64,000 bases of DNA from Siphonodentalium dalli. Taxonomy: Eukaryota; Mollusca; Scaphopoda; Gadilida; Siphonodentaliidae. Each line of letters starts with the position of its first letter. Positions within the stretch are counted from its first letter, which is position 1. The DNA lies in assembly GCA_032622095.1 (NCBI GenBank), contig CP136065.1, forward strand, positions 57,225,949 through 57,289,948. The letters run 5' to 3'. The position numbers were made by a program, and so were the translations under genes. Shown here in pieces: positions 47,518-59,111 of this stretch. The notes under the pieces are model-generated. The model saw only the letters and a program-made list of their open reading frames with translations. It ran no database searches and had not been told where the DNA came from.

Positions 47518-47605
47518 GCACTCTACACTGCCTTTTAGTGTTTCGACCTATTTTGTCAACCAATTTAGAAATTGGTGAACCCGCAAGGTCTCATCAGGAG
47601 AGAGC
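47518..47605 (-). ncRNA. Candidate hammerhead ribozyme, type I
   Basis: Read on the minus strand, the complete core is present: CTGATGA (47,591-47,597), stem II GACCT with AGGTC (5 bp), GAAA, stem III CACT with AGTG plus the A-U closing pair around AAAAGGC, then GTA as the cleavage triplet. Stem I is open-ended, with three pairs (CTC with GAG), a T-T mismatch and one more pair. The stem II loop contains a further hairpin, CCAATTTCTAAATTGG, extended by GT/AC. Cleavage would fall between plus-strand 47,523 and 47,524. Type I hammerheads are known from Penelope-like elements and retrozymes; the host element here is not identified. Confidence 0.65.
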
Positions 47606-48240
47606 GGAATTAAGATTCCTCAAAGTAACTGAGGGATCAACACATATAGGTATGTGTGCATGGTAGATACAGACTGTCTCAAGACAGCTGAATTGAGCGA
47701 TGGCCTTCAAGGCTTCGCGTGTTGTTCATAGTAACATGCCTATTATAATAGGCGTGAGTTATTGTGTCATTCGTTGTGAAATAGCAATAAGTCGGAAGCA
47801 ACATTATGTGCAAGTTATCACAGACCCGAAGTTGTGTGGTCTGCACTTACTACTAATATCGCTGGTCAATATAACACGTGCTATGGTCAGCCCACCGTTC
47901 TTTGTGTAATACGGCAGTATAGCAAACACGTAATTTCATTGGTTCGTTAAGTGTGATTGACATGGCCACTGTGTAATAGCGTGGTAGCATTCGGTTCACA
48001 TGTGCGCCAGATTAGTCCTGTCAAGTATCAGATCAAGGCAGTTCGCAGTTTCCTTTTGATCAATTAGACCAGATTGTTGTAATCTCTTGCAAGTGTTGTA
48101 AGATGTATCTGTATTGAGTAATCTACGTTTCAACCGGCTGTGTGTCGTTAAAAGCCAATATTTCAAGGATTCTGGCAGTCACATATCGTAAAGTACAAGA
48201 ATTAAATAGTTAGTCCCTTAGCGGGTGTTTGATTCCCATG
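47606..48240. other. Intergenic, no gene seen
   Basis: No long open frame on either strand. It may be the body of the element that carries the hammerhead, but no reverse transcriptase is visible. Confidence 0.5.
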
Positions 48241-49440
48241 TAGGGGAGTTTTTAATGTAAGGATGGATAACTACGAACATCACGTCCGATCTTTGAACGA
48301 GACTGTCCATGTGTTTCCATTTTCAATGAGTAAATTATTCACTGCGCGTGTGTGCATATAGTAAGACATTATTCGTATCTCACATGAGTGAATTTTTAAA
48401 AACAATGTTCGAGTTGTTTTCATGTCTTATATAATGATGCACCAGTATGGTATTGTGTGCAAAATTATATCATTTATCAGTGGCATTGAGCAGGTGCTTC
48501 TTGGTTAAATTAGCACGTCGGTCATTGAGTGTCAATGTATGCAGGGCTGCCGATAATTCTTTCGGGTTATAGCCTGTTTTTTAGCTTTTGTTGAAACACG
48601 GAACAACGGTTCATAAATTCCGTGTCAGTAAATGAGTTACGTGGGTATCGAGTGATTAAATACTTAAGTAGTACACATTCGGTAAGAATGAGAGTCAGTA
48701 TATATACACGTTTCCTATTGGAAAAGAGTTGCATACTTAGATATTATACATCTAATATGTAGGCAGGCATCCGAATTCAGGGATGTCATGTGTCATACCG
48801 TGTAGAAAGCATGATTAAATAGTTAAGTGGTTCCCACGTAGGGGAGTTTTTAATGTAAGGATGGATAACTACGAACATCACGTCCTATCTTTGAACGAGA
48901 CTTTCCATGTGTTTCCATTTTCAATGAGTAAATTATTCACTGCGCGTTTGTGCATATTGTTAGGACATTGTTCGTATCACACATGAGTGATTTTGTTTAA
49001 AACAATGTTCGAGTTGTTTTGTAACACGTCTTATATTATGATGCACCAGTATGGTATTGTGTGCAAATTTATATGATTTATCAGTGGCATTGAGCAGGTG
49101 CTTCTTGGTTAAATTAGCACGTCGGTCATTGAGTGTCAATGTCTGCAGGGCCGCCGATAATTATTTCGGGTAATAGCCTGTTTTTTAAGCTTTTGTTGAA
49201 ACCCGGAACAACGGTTCATAAATTCCGTTTCAGTAAATGAATTACGTGGGTATCGAGTGATTAAATACTTAATTAGTACACATTCGGTAAGAATGAGAGT
49301 CAGTATATATACACGTTTCCTATTGGAAAAGAGTTGTATACTTAGATATCATACATCTAATATGTAGACAGGCATCCATGTTCAGGGATGTCATGGTGTC
49401 ATACCGTGTAGAAAGCATGTTTAATATTTAAGTGGTTCAC
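48241..49440. repeat. 600-bp direct tandem duplication
   Basis: GGGGAGTTTTTAATGTAAGG starts near 48,244 and again near 48,841. The copies stay closely alike to about 48,838 and 49,440, including TGCGCGT, GCACGTCGGTCATTGAGTGT and the 160-bp unit found in the downstream array. Confidence 0.9.
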
Positions 49441-50539
49441 ATTAGGTAAGAATGAGATTTTTATATAAAATTGGATGAATACCACTTTAATGAGTATTCT
49501 GAGCCCGGAATTTATAGATTCCATCGTGCTGCTTATATTATTAGAGCAGTCGGTCGTGTCACGCCCAAGTTTTGCACTTTGAGTCAAATGAGTTAGTAAT
49601 GTGACAGTCATAGTTTAAACCAGCATAGTTTATGCCTATTTGTTGCATTTTAGATGCAGATTTCTTCTGTATTTGCATATTATATGCAACCTAGAATGGC
49701 TTGACCTGTCTTTACAACAGCGCTTACTAGGGCCGACACGTTGAGTGTGAAGTATATAAGTTTTCCTATATATGCTATATACCCAGAACACATGTGGTCT
49801 GGAAGGAATTGGTTTAGTCTAGTTCAAACTGTTCCATGACAGAATCAACATGTGGTGGACATTGTGCCCTGTGTAACTTTAATGATAGGAAATTGATATC
49901 CCTACTCTATAGGAGTTGGTGATTAATGACGTGTCGATGTTTTGACACACCAATCATATACATTTCCAGATAAATTTGTGTATAGTACGCCATATTTGAT
50001 GGCATTTGGTATTACATGTATATGTTAATTCCAAAATAGCGTGTAAGAGCATAGAACACACCGCTCTCCATGGATATATGGTTTGAGATAATGGTGCATT
50101 CCAGTTGGCTCGCATGTGTATATAATAATCAAGCAAGACAGAGCATAATATCAAATAATATTAGTGGGCTCTATATGTGTCTTACAGATAAGTTGAGCGT
50201 GTTACCCAATGAATTTCCCAAATAAATGGATGAATTCAATTTGAATATCAGTGGGCCCTCGTTTAAATACAAAGCACACGCATTGCTAGTTGGATATGTT
50301 TGCCATTTTGATAGCTAGAGTAGACCAATTTTAGCAGGTCACTTGAGTTTGTGATTTTTCAGGTTTGTGGATGAAGAGTTTATACTTCGAGACACTATTG
50401 TCTCAGTACATTAACATGTACAATTGGTTTTAACACTATTTATCGTGTGTAATCATGGGAAGATTTCAATCTTCTAATTGCTATGAATTTATTCATTTAG
50501 TTTATCTTTTGTGTATATATAATGCACACTTCTTGCTAG
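49441..50539. other. Intergenic, no gene seen
   Basis: It starts with TTTTTATATAAAATTGGAT, also found at 47,455 beside the hammerhead. Nothing coding is recognised. Confidence 0.5.
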
Positions 50540-51440
50540 TTCGAAATGTAGGCAGGCATCCATATTACGGGATGTCATTGTGTCCTATCGTGTAGAAAGC
50601 ATGATTAAGTAGTTAAGTGGTACACATTCAGTTTGAATGAGAATCAGTATATATACACGTTTCCTATTGGAAAACAGTTGCATACTTAGATATTATACAT
50701 CTAATATGTAGGCAAGCATCCAAATTAAGGGATGTCATGGTGTCACACCGTGTAGAAAGCATGATTACATAGTAGAGTAGAACACATTCGGTTGGAATGT
50801 AAGTCAGTATATATACACGTTTCCTATTGGAAACACTTGCATACTTAGATAGTATACATATACTATGTATATAGGCAGGCATCCACGTTCATTGATGTCA
50901 TGGTGTAATATCGTGTATAGAGCACGATTAAATAGTTAAGTAGTACACATTCTGTTTGAATGAGAGTAAGTATATATACACGTAGCATGTAGGAAAACAG
51001 TTGCATACCTATATAGTATGCACATAATATGTAGACAGGCATCCTAGTTCAGGGATGTCCTGGTCACATAGCGTGTAGAAAAGATGATTATATAGTTAAG
51101 TAGTACACATTCAGTTAGAATGTGAGTAAGTATATATACACACGTTTCCTATTTGAAAACAGTTGCATACTTAGATATTATGCATCTGATATGTTGGCAG
51201 GCATCCATGTTCATGGATGTCATGGTGTCATACCGTCATAGAAAGCATGATTAAATAGTTAAGTAGTACACATTCGTTAAGAATGAGAGTCATTATATAT
51301 ACACGTTTCCTATTGGAAAACAGTTGCATATTTAGATATTACGCATCTGATATGTAGACAGGCCTCCATGTTCAGGGGTGTCATGGTGTCATATCGTGTA
51401 GAAAGCATGATTAAATAGTTAAGTAGTACACGATTCAGTT
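50540..51440. repeat. Tandem array of ~160-bp units
   Basis: Five to six units share ATATATACACGTTTCCTATT, GGAAAACAGTTGCATACTTA, GGCAGGCATCC, GATGTCATGGTGTCATACCG and GTAGAAAGCATGATTA. Anchor spacing is about 160 bp (50,656; 50,816; 50,976; 51,141; 51,301). One further unit ends each 600-bp copy upstream. Confidence 0.9.
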
Positions 51441-52612
51441 ATTGACGTTTAATTGGACGATAAATGAACGATAAACTAATACGGTGTTTATTGTATATAA
51501 AACTCCTTACCGTGCTCGTAAATAGTCTGTAAGAAGAAAAATTTTGTTGACTTTTTTCCTCGAGTCAACATTAGTCCACAACATAGTGTTTCATCGTCAA
51601 AAAAACTACGGAAACTGTCATTGGTCAGCGTGGTGCATAACGTTAAATTTGATTGGCTATTAAATTGGGATATGTTAATCAAATGGAAAAACCCATTAGC
51701 TATATTTAGCCTACGTATAGCTCTGATGATGACAGTTTTAGATTGTAATATTTTTGGATAAATATCTCAACAATTATCGTACCTTCACTTTTAATAAAGT
51801 GGCAACAACATATTAATGATAACATCAACCGAAGTAATAACTAACATGCGAAGAAACGTTTAAATATTACGGAATAGAAGTTTCCGGTAAAAAATAAATA
51901 AATTCGTTTCAGCGAATTCCTATGTTTATAGCAAAGTATTTCAGTTTGTTATTTCCTCCGACGCCATTATTTTCACCTTAGACACAGCGAGGCAGAGCAG
52001 GGAACTGTTTGGTTTGTTTATTTGCAGAATCTAACTTCTTAGAATCCAGGGGCTATTATACGATATTGCCATCTTTTTCTTAGATATGATCTTTGTGTTT
52101 GTTGAATTTGGGTTCGAAAAAATAGATTTTAAAAACTTCTACAAATTTCACATTTTGAATTTCTAACATAATCTACCATGAATTATACTCTTCATTGAAG
52201 AGTCTTCAAATGTTGCATCCATGGGTTTGATTACTGTGAATACTAATAAAAGTGAACATAAACCTCTATTTTGGACTCCATTAAATTTGGGGAAAATTGG
52301 GTTAGCAAAGTCCTTAAATAGTTGGAAATTTCATCTGGTACCTGGCAGGCTGACAGTGACCAGGTGACAAAGCAGTTGTTGGAAATTCCAAATTAAGTGG
52401 GCCTTTCTGGGCCTTTAATGCCTTTAAGAGTGCCAGCCTGTGAATAAGTGTCAATTTGTTTGCCCGGGTTGATGAGGATGTGTGGTTTTCATTTCTACTC
52501 AAATGTTACGACAACAAATTTCCAACAAGTGTTTGTATTTTGTGGTAAAAATGTGATGTTGCATGTTGTATTGATGGTATTCCTTTATTCCATATTTTAA
52601 AATTCCCTGTTA
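51441..52612. other. Intergenic, no gene seen
   Basis: AT-rich. A signal-peptide exon for the TSR gene might be expected in this part, but none can be supported. Confidence 0.5.
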
Positions 52613-52616
52613 CTTG

Positions 52617-52855
52617 ACCCTTTCATGATGGGAGCTGCGCTGGTGCAGCGTTAAATATCCTGTGCCAGTGCATTCTCTTATATATGCGAGTTTCCCATAA
52701 GGAGCCTTTGCATATATAAGATAATGAACTGGCTTACAAGATTACAGTAAATATTGTTAGGTCAATGTATCCTCTTATATATGCGAGTCTCCCATAAGAG
52801 AATGCATTGGCACAGGGTTTTCTCAAAACTTCAGGACGCTCCAGTCATGGAAGGG
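52617..52855. mobile_element. TTAA-type MITE family F2, intergenic
   Basis: CCCTTTCATGATGGGAGCTG to GGAAGGG followed by TTAA. Inside is the GCATTCTCTTATATATGCGA hairpin pair. Confidence 0.8.
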
Positions 52856-53339
52856 TTAACATATTTCTTACTATACAATCAGGGACATGGCTATCCCCCC
52901 CTCTCCTCAACTTTGGTCAAAATTTTAAACAGTTAGAAATTTCATGCCTCACACACCACCTGTTGTAAATTTTACACCACATATAGGTTGTAATTGTTGT
53001 CAATATTTGATTTTCCAACCAATAATTAGTGGGGAATTTGTTGTTTTTAGACCAAAGGAGCATTTTATTGAAATTGCTATCAGTGAGTTGAAAATTTTCT
53101 AACATTAGGGGGGCGTCTAGTTGAGGTTCCACTTTGATAATCCAACCTAAAAGGGGTGGGTGCAAACTTTGCATTGAATGGTATTTCGCAAACATGGGAG
53201 TTTGGTCTGGTTCAAATGGGACTGTGCAGTTGGAAATTTGAATGTGGAGACCCCCCCATAGAGAAACTCTAGCCACATCCCTGTATACAATGTAATAGAT
53301 GTTCATATCTGGTGTTTTAATGCAACTATTATGATGCAG
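52856..53339. other. Upstream of the first visible TSR exon
   Basis: No exon is recognised. The acceptor of the TSR exon (TTATGATGCAG) ends this stretch, so an upstream exon must end in phase 1; I did not find it. Confidence 0.5.
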
Positions 53340-53507
53340 TCAATGGGAAGTGGTCTAACTGGGAGGAGACGGAATGTCTCGTGACCTGTGGGCGTGGTTA
53401 CTATGTGCGCACTCGGACCTGCACCAACCCACCACCGTATAATGGGGGCGAACAGTGCGAAGGAAAATCGATGCAGATGGAGATTTGCTGGAAGCCAGAC
53501 TGTCCAG
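53340..53507 (+). CDS. TSR exon 1, type C
   Basis: Codes [20 protein letters not shown] then [20 protein letters not shown] and the CWKPDCP end; all six cysteines. It is clearly unlike the A and B types. The donor is GTGAGT. Two extra copies of the donor region follow. Confidence 0.93.
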
Positions 53508-56500
53508 GTGAGTCCAATCTACATGATAGAGTTATCTCCCTCACTATGTTTGACCAAGCCAAGCTGCCCAGGTAAGCACAAACTACACAATGTGGTTCTC
53601 ACTATATGTTCGATCAAGCCAAGCTGCCCAGGTGAGCGCAAACTACAGTAATGCCCTAAATAATCGACTCCTTAACCACAGCAGAATTATGGGTAACTTT
53701 TCAGGATTCAGTCAGAAATATGGCTTAATACCATTCATCGGAAAGCTCTCACTGATGAATGGCAACAAGCCATATTTCCGACTAAATCCTGAAACATTAC
53801 CCATAATTCTGCTGTGGTTAAGGAGTCGATTATTTAGAGCATTACTGTACATGATGGAGTTGTCTCTAGTGATGTTCACCCATTAGTCACCTCGATTATG
53901 CATCTTATCTTCTGAAAATTAAGGGGATATAGAAACTGAACAGAAAAAAAAAACGTAACTAAAACAATGTTAATTTGAGAATATAGGTACTTCACACAAA
54001 TTGAGACCTAAGCAGAATGAGGTCCCCAGAGGGTGAATTTAGTTATTCTAGCTCAATGTGTGGTGTACTAGCATCACTAAATTAATGCACCCTCTGGGGA
54101 CCTTAGAGCCCGAAGCCGCCATCGCACGCCGCCGCCGCCAGCCATAATGGCCACAAGCCGCCGCCAGCCATATTATTTCTAACGCCAGCCACATTTAAAA
54201 ATCTCCGCCGCCGGAATTGTAAAATGGCTGAGCCGTGTGCATAGGCTTATATGTCAAACATTACTGTACTGTGAATCGCAAAGAACTGAACCGCATTGCC
54301 TAATATTGGCATACTCGCATGGACACGGCATGGTTGTTATATTATCAGAACACCTGGCCCCTTAATGTGGAATAGACTCCCAATGCATGCTTTCATATAA
54401 CTAAATGGGCGCATCCATTCGGTATTGAAAGGGTTAAAATATAAATTGTTTATATTGATAACACCCAGTCTCAGACACCACTGGCATTTGTCAATATATA
54501 CACATAAGACTAGAAAATAGTTTGAAATATTATATATCATTACTATCGGGTTCATCATTCAATGATGCATGCATATATCGCAAGATGGCAGTGATGATAG
54601 CAGTCTGAAGTCGACAGAAGTCCCAATAATAATAATGTAACTACTTATACCGATTAGATGGGAAACTACATAGTATATCCATGCCAGTCCTTCTTGAATT
54701 TTCGCTATAATGGAAAAGCCCAACATCAAAAGATTACGTGTGGTCTGGAATTCTACAAACGCAAAAAAAAACGGCGTCTATAACCGGTAACAGGCGATTA
54801 GGAACATTTCGGAAACTAAAATACGCTGAATGATAACATCTCAGCCGGCTGAGCCGCCATATTTCGTCAGCCACGAACGACGTGACTGAGCCGGCTTAGC
54901 TAGCTAACCAGCCACGAAAATCGGTTGAGCCAGCCATGAAAACTATTTGTCGTGGCTTCGGGGTCTAGGGGACCTCATTCAAGGCTTGCCTGACTATCAA
55001 TACTGAAACGAGCCGTCTAATCTCTGCATAACCGTAATGTTGGAACCTTCCGACAAATCATGCCACAGAATGTGCAACTATATAGTAAAGTTGAATTATC
55101 AAACAACACTAATCTCATTTCTCCTGTTAATTTACAGTTGACGGAGGTTGGTCTGGTTGGAATGATGGTAGCTGTTCTAGAACGTGTGGCTTAGGGAAGC
55201 AGAGACGGAGCAGAACGTGTACACAACCGGCACCAGCATTCGGTGGGAAAGATTGTCCAGATTTACATTCAGATATAGTGCTCTGTGAACTGTCATCATG
55301 TCCAGGTAACACACCTACCATTCACACGCATACCTCTTTGACTGACATATCTCCATCACAACTGTATCAGTGTATCGTCCCCTTCTCTGTCTTTCTATGT
55401 TATGTCGAGGTTGGATAGGAATGCATATATTAATCAATTAATTCAGACTATATACTATGAATATAGCCCAATGTCAAATACATGTATATGATCCCCAATA
55501 ATGGAAATAGATTTTTTTAATGTCCTACAATAGTCTTCTTCACAAATCAAGTGTGGCTTTTTCATGTTTTAGACAGGTACTAGTAGTTGTTCTTTTGTTT
55601 GTACATTATGACTCTTAGCGTCAATGCTTTTGATTCTTTTGTTTGTACATTATGACTCTTAGCGTCAATGCTTTTGATTCTTTTGTTTGTACATTATGAC
55701 TCTTAGCGTCAATGTTTTTTATTCTCATGTTTATGTACAATGTACAGTAAAGCCCTAAATAATCGACTCCTTAACCACAGCAGAATTATGGGTAACTTTT
55801 CAGGATTTAGTCGGAAATATGGCTTGTTGCCATTCATCGGAAAGCTCTCAGTGAGAGCATCGGAAAGCTCTCAGTGAGAGCTTTCCGATGAATGGCAACA
55901 AGCCATATTTCCGACTAAATCCTGAAAAGTTACCCATAATTCTGCTGTGGTTAAGGAGTCGATTATTTAGGGCATTACTGTATAAACTGTGATAAATTCC
56001 AGTTGATGGTTCTTGGTCAGAATGGATCTACAGTACGTGCAGTTTTAGTTGCGGACAGGGAATCCAGCTCCGAACTAGATCATACAACAGCCCCGCACCA
56101 ATCAATGGAGATAATTATTACCATGGTAACCACACTGAGATGATTGATTGCTGGAATATGCCGTGTCCAGGTATTTATCAAATCCTAATAAATTTTTTAC
56201 GGTGATTGAATTAACTGTCTATTCACTACTATTTTATAGGGATGCATGCAGGCGATTTTTTTATGAAACCAACTTTACTTCTTGATAAGGTTCTATAAAA
56301 TAAAACAATTGGAACGACAAGAGGAACATAAGAGACACTATCTTGTTTGATTCATTGAATTTTCTAACCACATCCAGTAATGCCCTAAATAATCGACTCC
56401 TTAACCACAGCAGAAATATGGGTAATTTTTCTTGACTTAGTCGGAAATATGGCTTGTTGCCATTCATCGGAAAGCTCTCACTAAGACTGAGCTAAAACAA

Positions 56501-59070
56501 AAGTCTATACAGCTGGTTGGTGCGTACACCATTGGCAGATCTCTTGTCATAGTAGTTATTTACAATAATAGAAATAGATAGATATATAGCTACTTTTACC
56601 GGAGTTCACAAGTCTAAAAATATCAAAGCTCTGCCTACAGCTTTCTGGCAGTGTTCCAATGAATATTTACGGAAAACTTACAGTCTGAGGTAAACATTAT
56701 CCAAGATAACCAATGCTCCCCCTTTGCAACAAACTTGGGGTAATTATAGTCGCCACATTTTGTTACTAATTAAGTGCTATAGTTTCTCAGTGAAATCAAT
56801 AGTTTGATTAATATGTACCCTTGTGTATGGAATACTGAAACAAGCCATCTGATCTCTGTACCGCCGAAATGTAATGTTGGCACCTCCCGACAAATTATGC
56901 AGATCAAGTCTTCTTGGTCCACAATTCAGCTTGGGATATTGGTTGGGTTCAGCTTGGGATATCGGTTGGGTTCAGCTTGGGATATCGGTTGGGTTCAGCT
57001 TGGGATATCGGTTGGGTTCAGCTTGGGATATCGGTTGGGTTCAGCTTGGGATATTGGTTGGGTTCAGCTTTGGATATCGGTTGGGTTGATACTGTTTTTG
57101 GACTGATTCCCATCCCGTTACTCTTCTATAACAACGTTACGTGGGCGGGAGTTATCTTGCTTGTATGTCTCAAACATGAGTATATCAGAGGTCCTTTGAA
57201 TGTCAAAGCAATGATATTTATAAGTAAAAAAGTGTTTATTTCCAGAGAATTTTATTTAGAATATGTATGTGAACAATATATTAAACGATCGTGTCATCAC
57301 TTTACCTTTTTCTATCACTGTAAATTATATATCATTTTGAAGTCAGATCAATCACGGACATGTCAGATAATTAATAAATGCAGTACATCTTTTCAATGAA
57401 AGTCTTTTTGATGAGTAACGGGATGGACTCGTTCCAAAACAGCATCAACCCAACCGATATCCCAAGCTATTGTGGACCAAGAAGACTTGGTCTACAAATC
57501 ATACAGAATGTGCACTTTAGAATCAACTATATTATAGTTGAATTACGATTACGCATACATATATCTAACAACACTAATTTCATTTCTCCTGTTAATTTAC
57601 AGTTGACGGAGGTTGGTCTGGTTGGAATGATGGTAGCTGTTCTACAACATGTGGCTTAGGGAAGCAGAGACGGAGCAGAATGTGTACACAACCAACACCG
57701 GCATTCGGCGGAAAAGATTGCCCGGACTCAGGATCAGATGTGGCGCTCTGTGAACATTCATCATGTCCAGGTAACACACCTACAATTGCATAACTGACCA
57801 TTGTATGCATGTACATGGACTTTTACATCATAATCTTTAGCCAGGACAATGTTGGGAATATACACATGAAAGGACAAACTCTGCTACATGTTGGAATTCT
57901 TTCTGTTGTGTACAAGTAAGCCCTTAATCAAGGACCAGCATAGAAGGCGACTTGGGACACATCTTCTCCCTAAAATGTGCCATTTATCCCTATGTTAGTC
58001 CTAGGGAGAAGTGACTTCTATCTCATATACCAGTATGCATATGTCCAGATAGCATATTTAAAGTGTACTTCCTTATTCTAATGGTGTATTTAGTGAATTT
58101 TACTCATTATAATGTTTTTATAAATAGACTCTTATGTTGGATAATACTGTATCACTTCTCCCTGACTATAGTCCACTTCTGCCTAATAAACATTTGAAAT
58201 TTCTAAACTGGTCCCTGAGTCCTTCATATAACATGGTTAATTTCTCTGTGGTTTAACAGCTTTGGTCAGCATAAACAAAAACACCATATTTGTCCTCTCT
58301 TCCTCGAACATTAGTGTGGGTATGAAAATTCAATTACTTGGGTATTCCTCTACAGTATAGTATCTGTCAGACTTGGGTTGATACTGTTTTTGGACTGAGT
58401 CCCATCCCATTACTCTTCTATAACAGACTTTCCGCCCAGAATCATGGGACGGAGTTATCTTGCTTGTATGTCTTTGGTTTAGGTTATATGGATGCTTGGC
58501 ATATTTGAACATAGAGTGGAGCCTTCCCAAGAATGATGATATCAAACATGAGTATATCACAGTTCCGTTGAATGTCAAAGTAATGATAATTATAAGTAAA
58601 CAATGATGATTAATCACATTCAGTGATTCATGTGAACGCCTGGGCTCCACGTGTAAATGCAGTGTGTATCTTCAATGAAAGTCTGTTATAGAAGAGAGAG
58701 TAACAGGACGGGACTCTGTCCAAAACAGCATCAACCCAATGATATCCCAAACTGTTGTGGACAGAGAAAACTTGTTCTACAAATCATGGAGAATGTGAGC
58801 TTTCGAGACAACTACATGTATATTAAAGTGTAAAGTTCTCCTATTAATTTACAGTTGACGGAGGTTGGTCTGTTTGGAATGATGGTAGCTGTTTTACAAC
58901 GTGTGGCTTAGGGAAGCAGAGACGGAGCAGAACGTGTACACAACCGACACCAGCATTCGGCAGGAAAGATTGCCCGGATTTAGATTCAGATATAGCGCTC
59001 TGTGAACAGTCATCATGTCCAGGTAACACACTTACATGTACCAATCACACACATACCTCTCTGGTGGCAC

Positions 59071-59111
<41 letters not shown>

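Larger units (their letters stand above)
55306..56002. other. TSR intron 2 (A to B)
   Basis: It contains a 44-bp triple repeat (55,591-55,722) and MITE D (55,745-55,980). Its left part (ATGTCGAGGTTGGATAGGAA, ATTCAGACTATA) and right part match the introns after TSR exons 5 and 7. Confidence 0.85.

Noticed and set aside
56928-57088. Regular short direct repeats that look like a CRISPR array
   Set aside because: There are no spacers; units are contiguous, and the genome is eukaryotic.
56804-57399. Overlapping open frames of 71-161 codons with a [16 protein letters not shown]-type repeat
   Set aside because: All three frames are open only because the 23-bp DNA repeat has no stop codon and its length is not a multiple of three. 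It lies inside a MITE in a TSR intron.
57592-57816. Antisense frames over TSR exons (also near 55.2, 58.9 and 62.8 kb)
   Set aside because: They are the complement of the conserved TSR coding exons, whose splice sites and cysteine pattern fix the plus strand.
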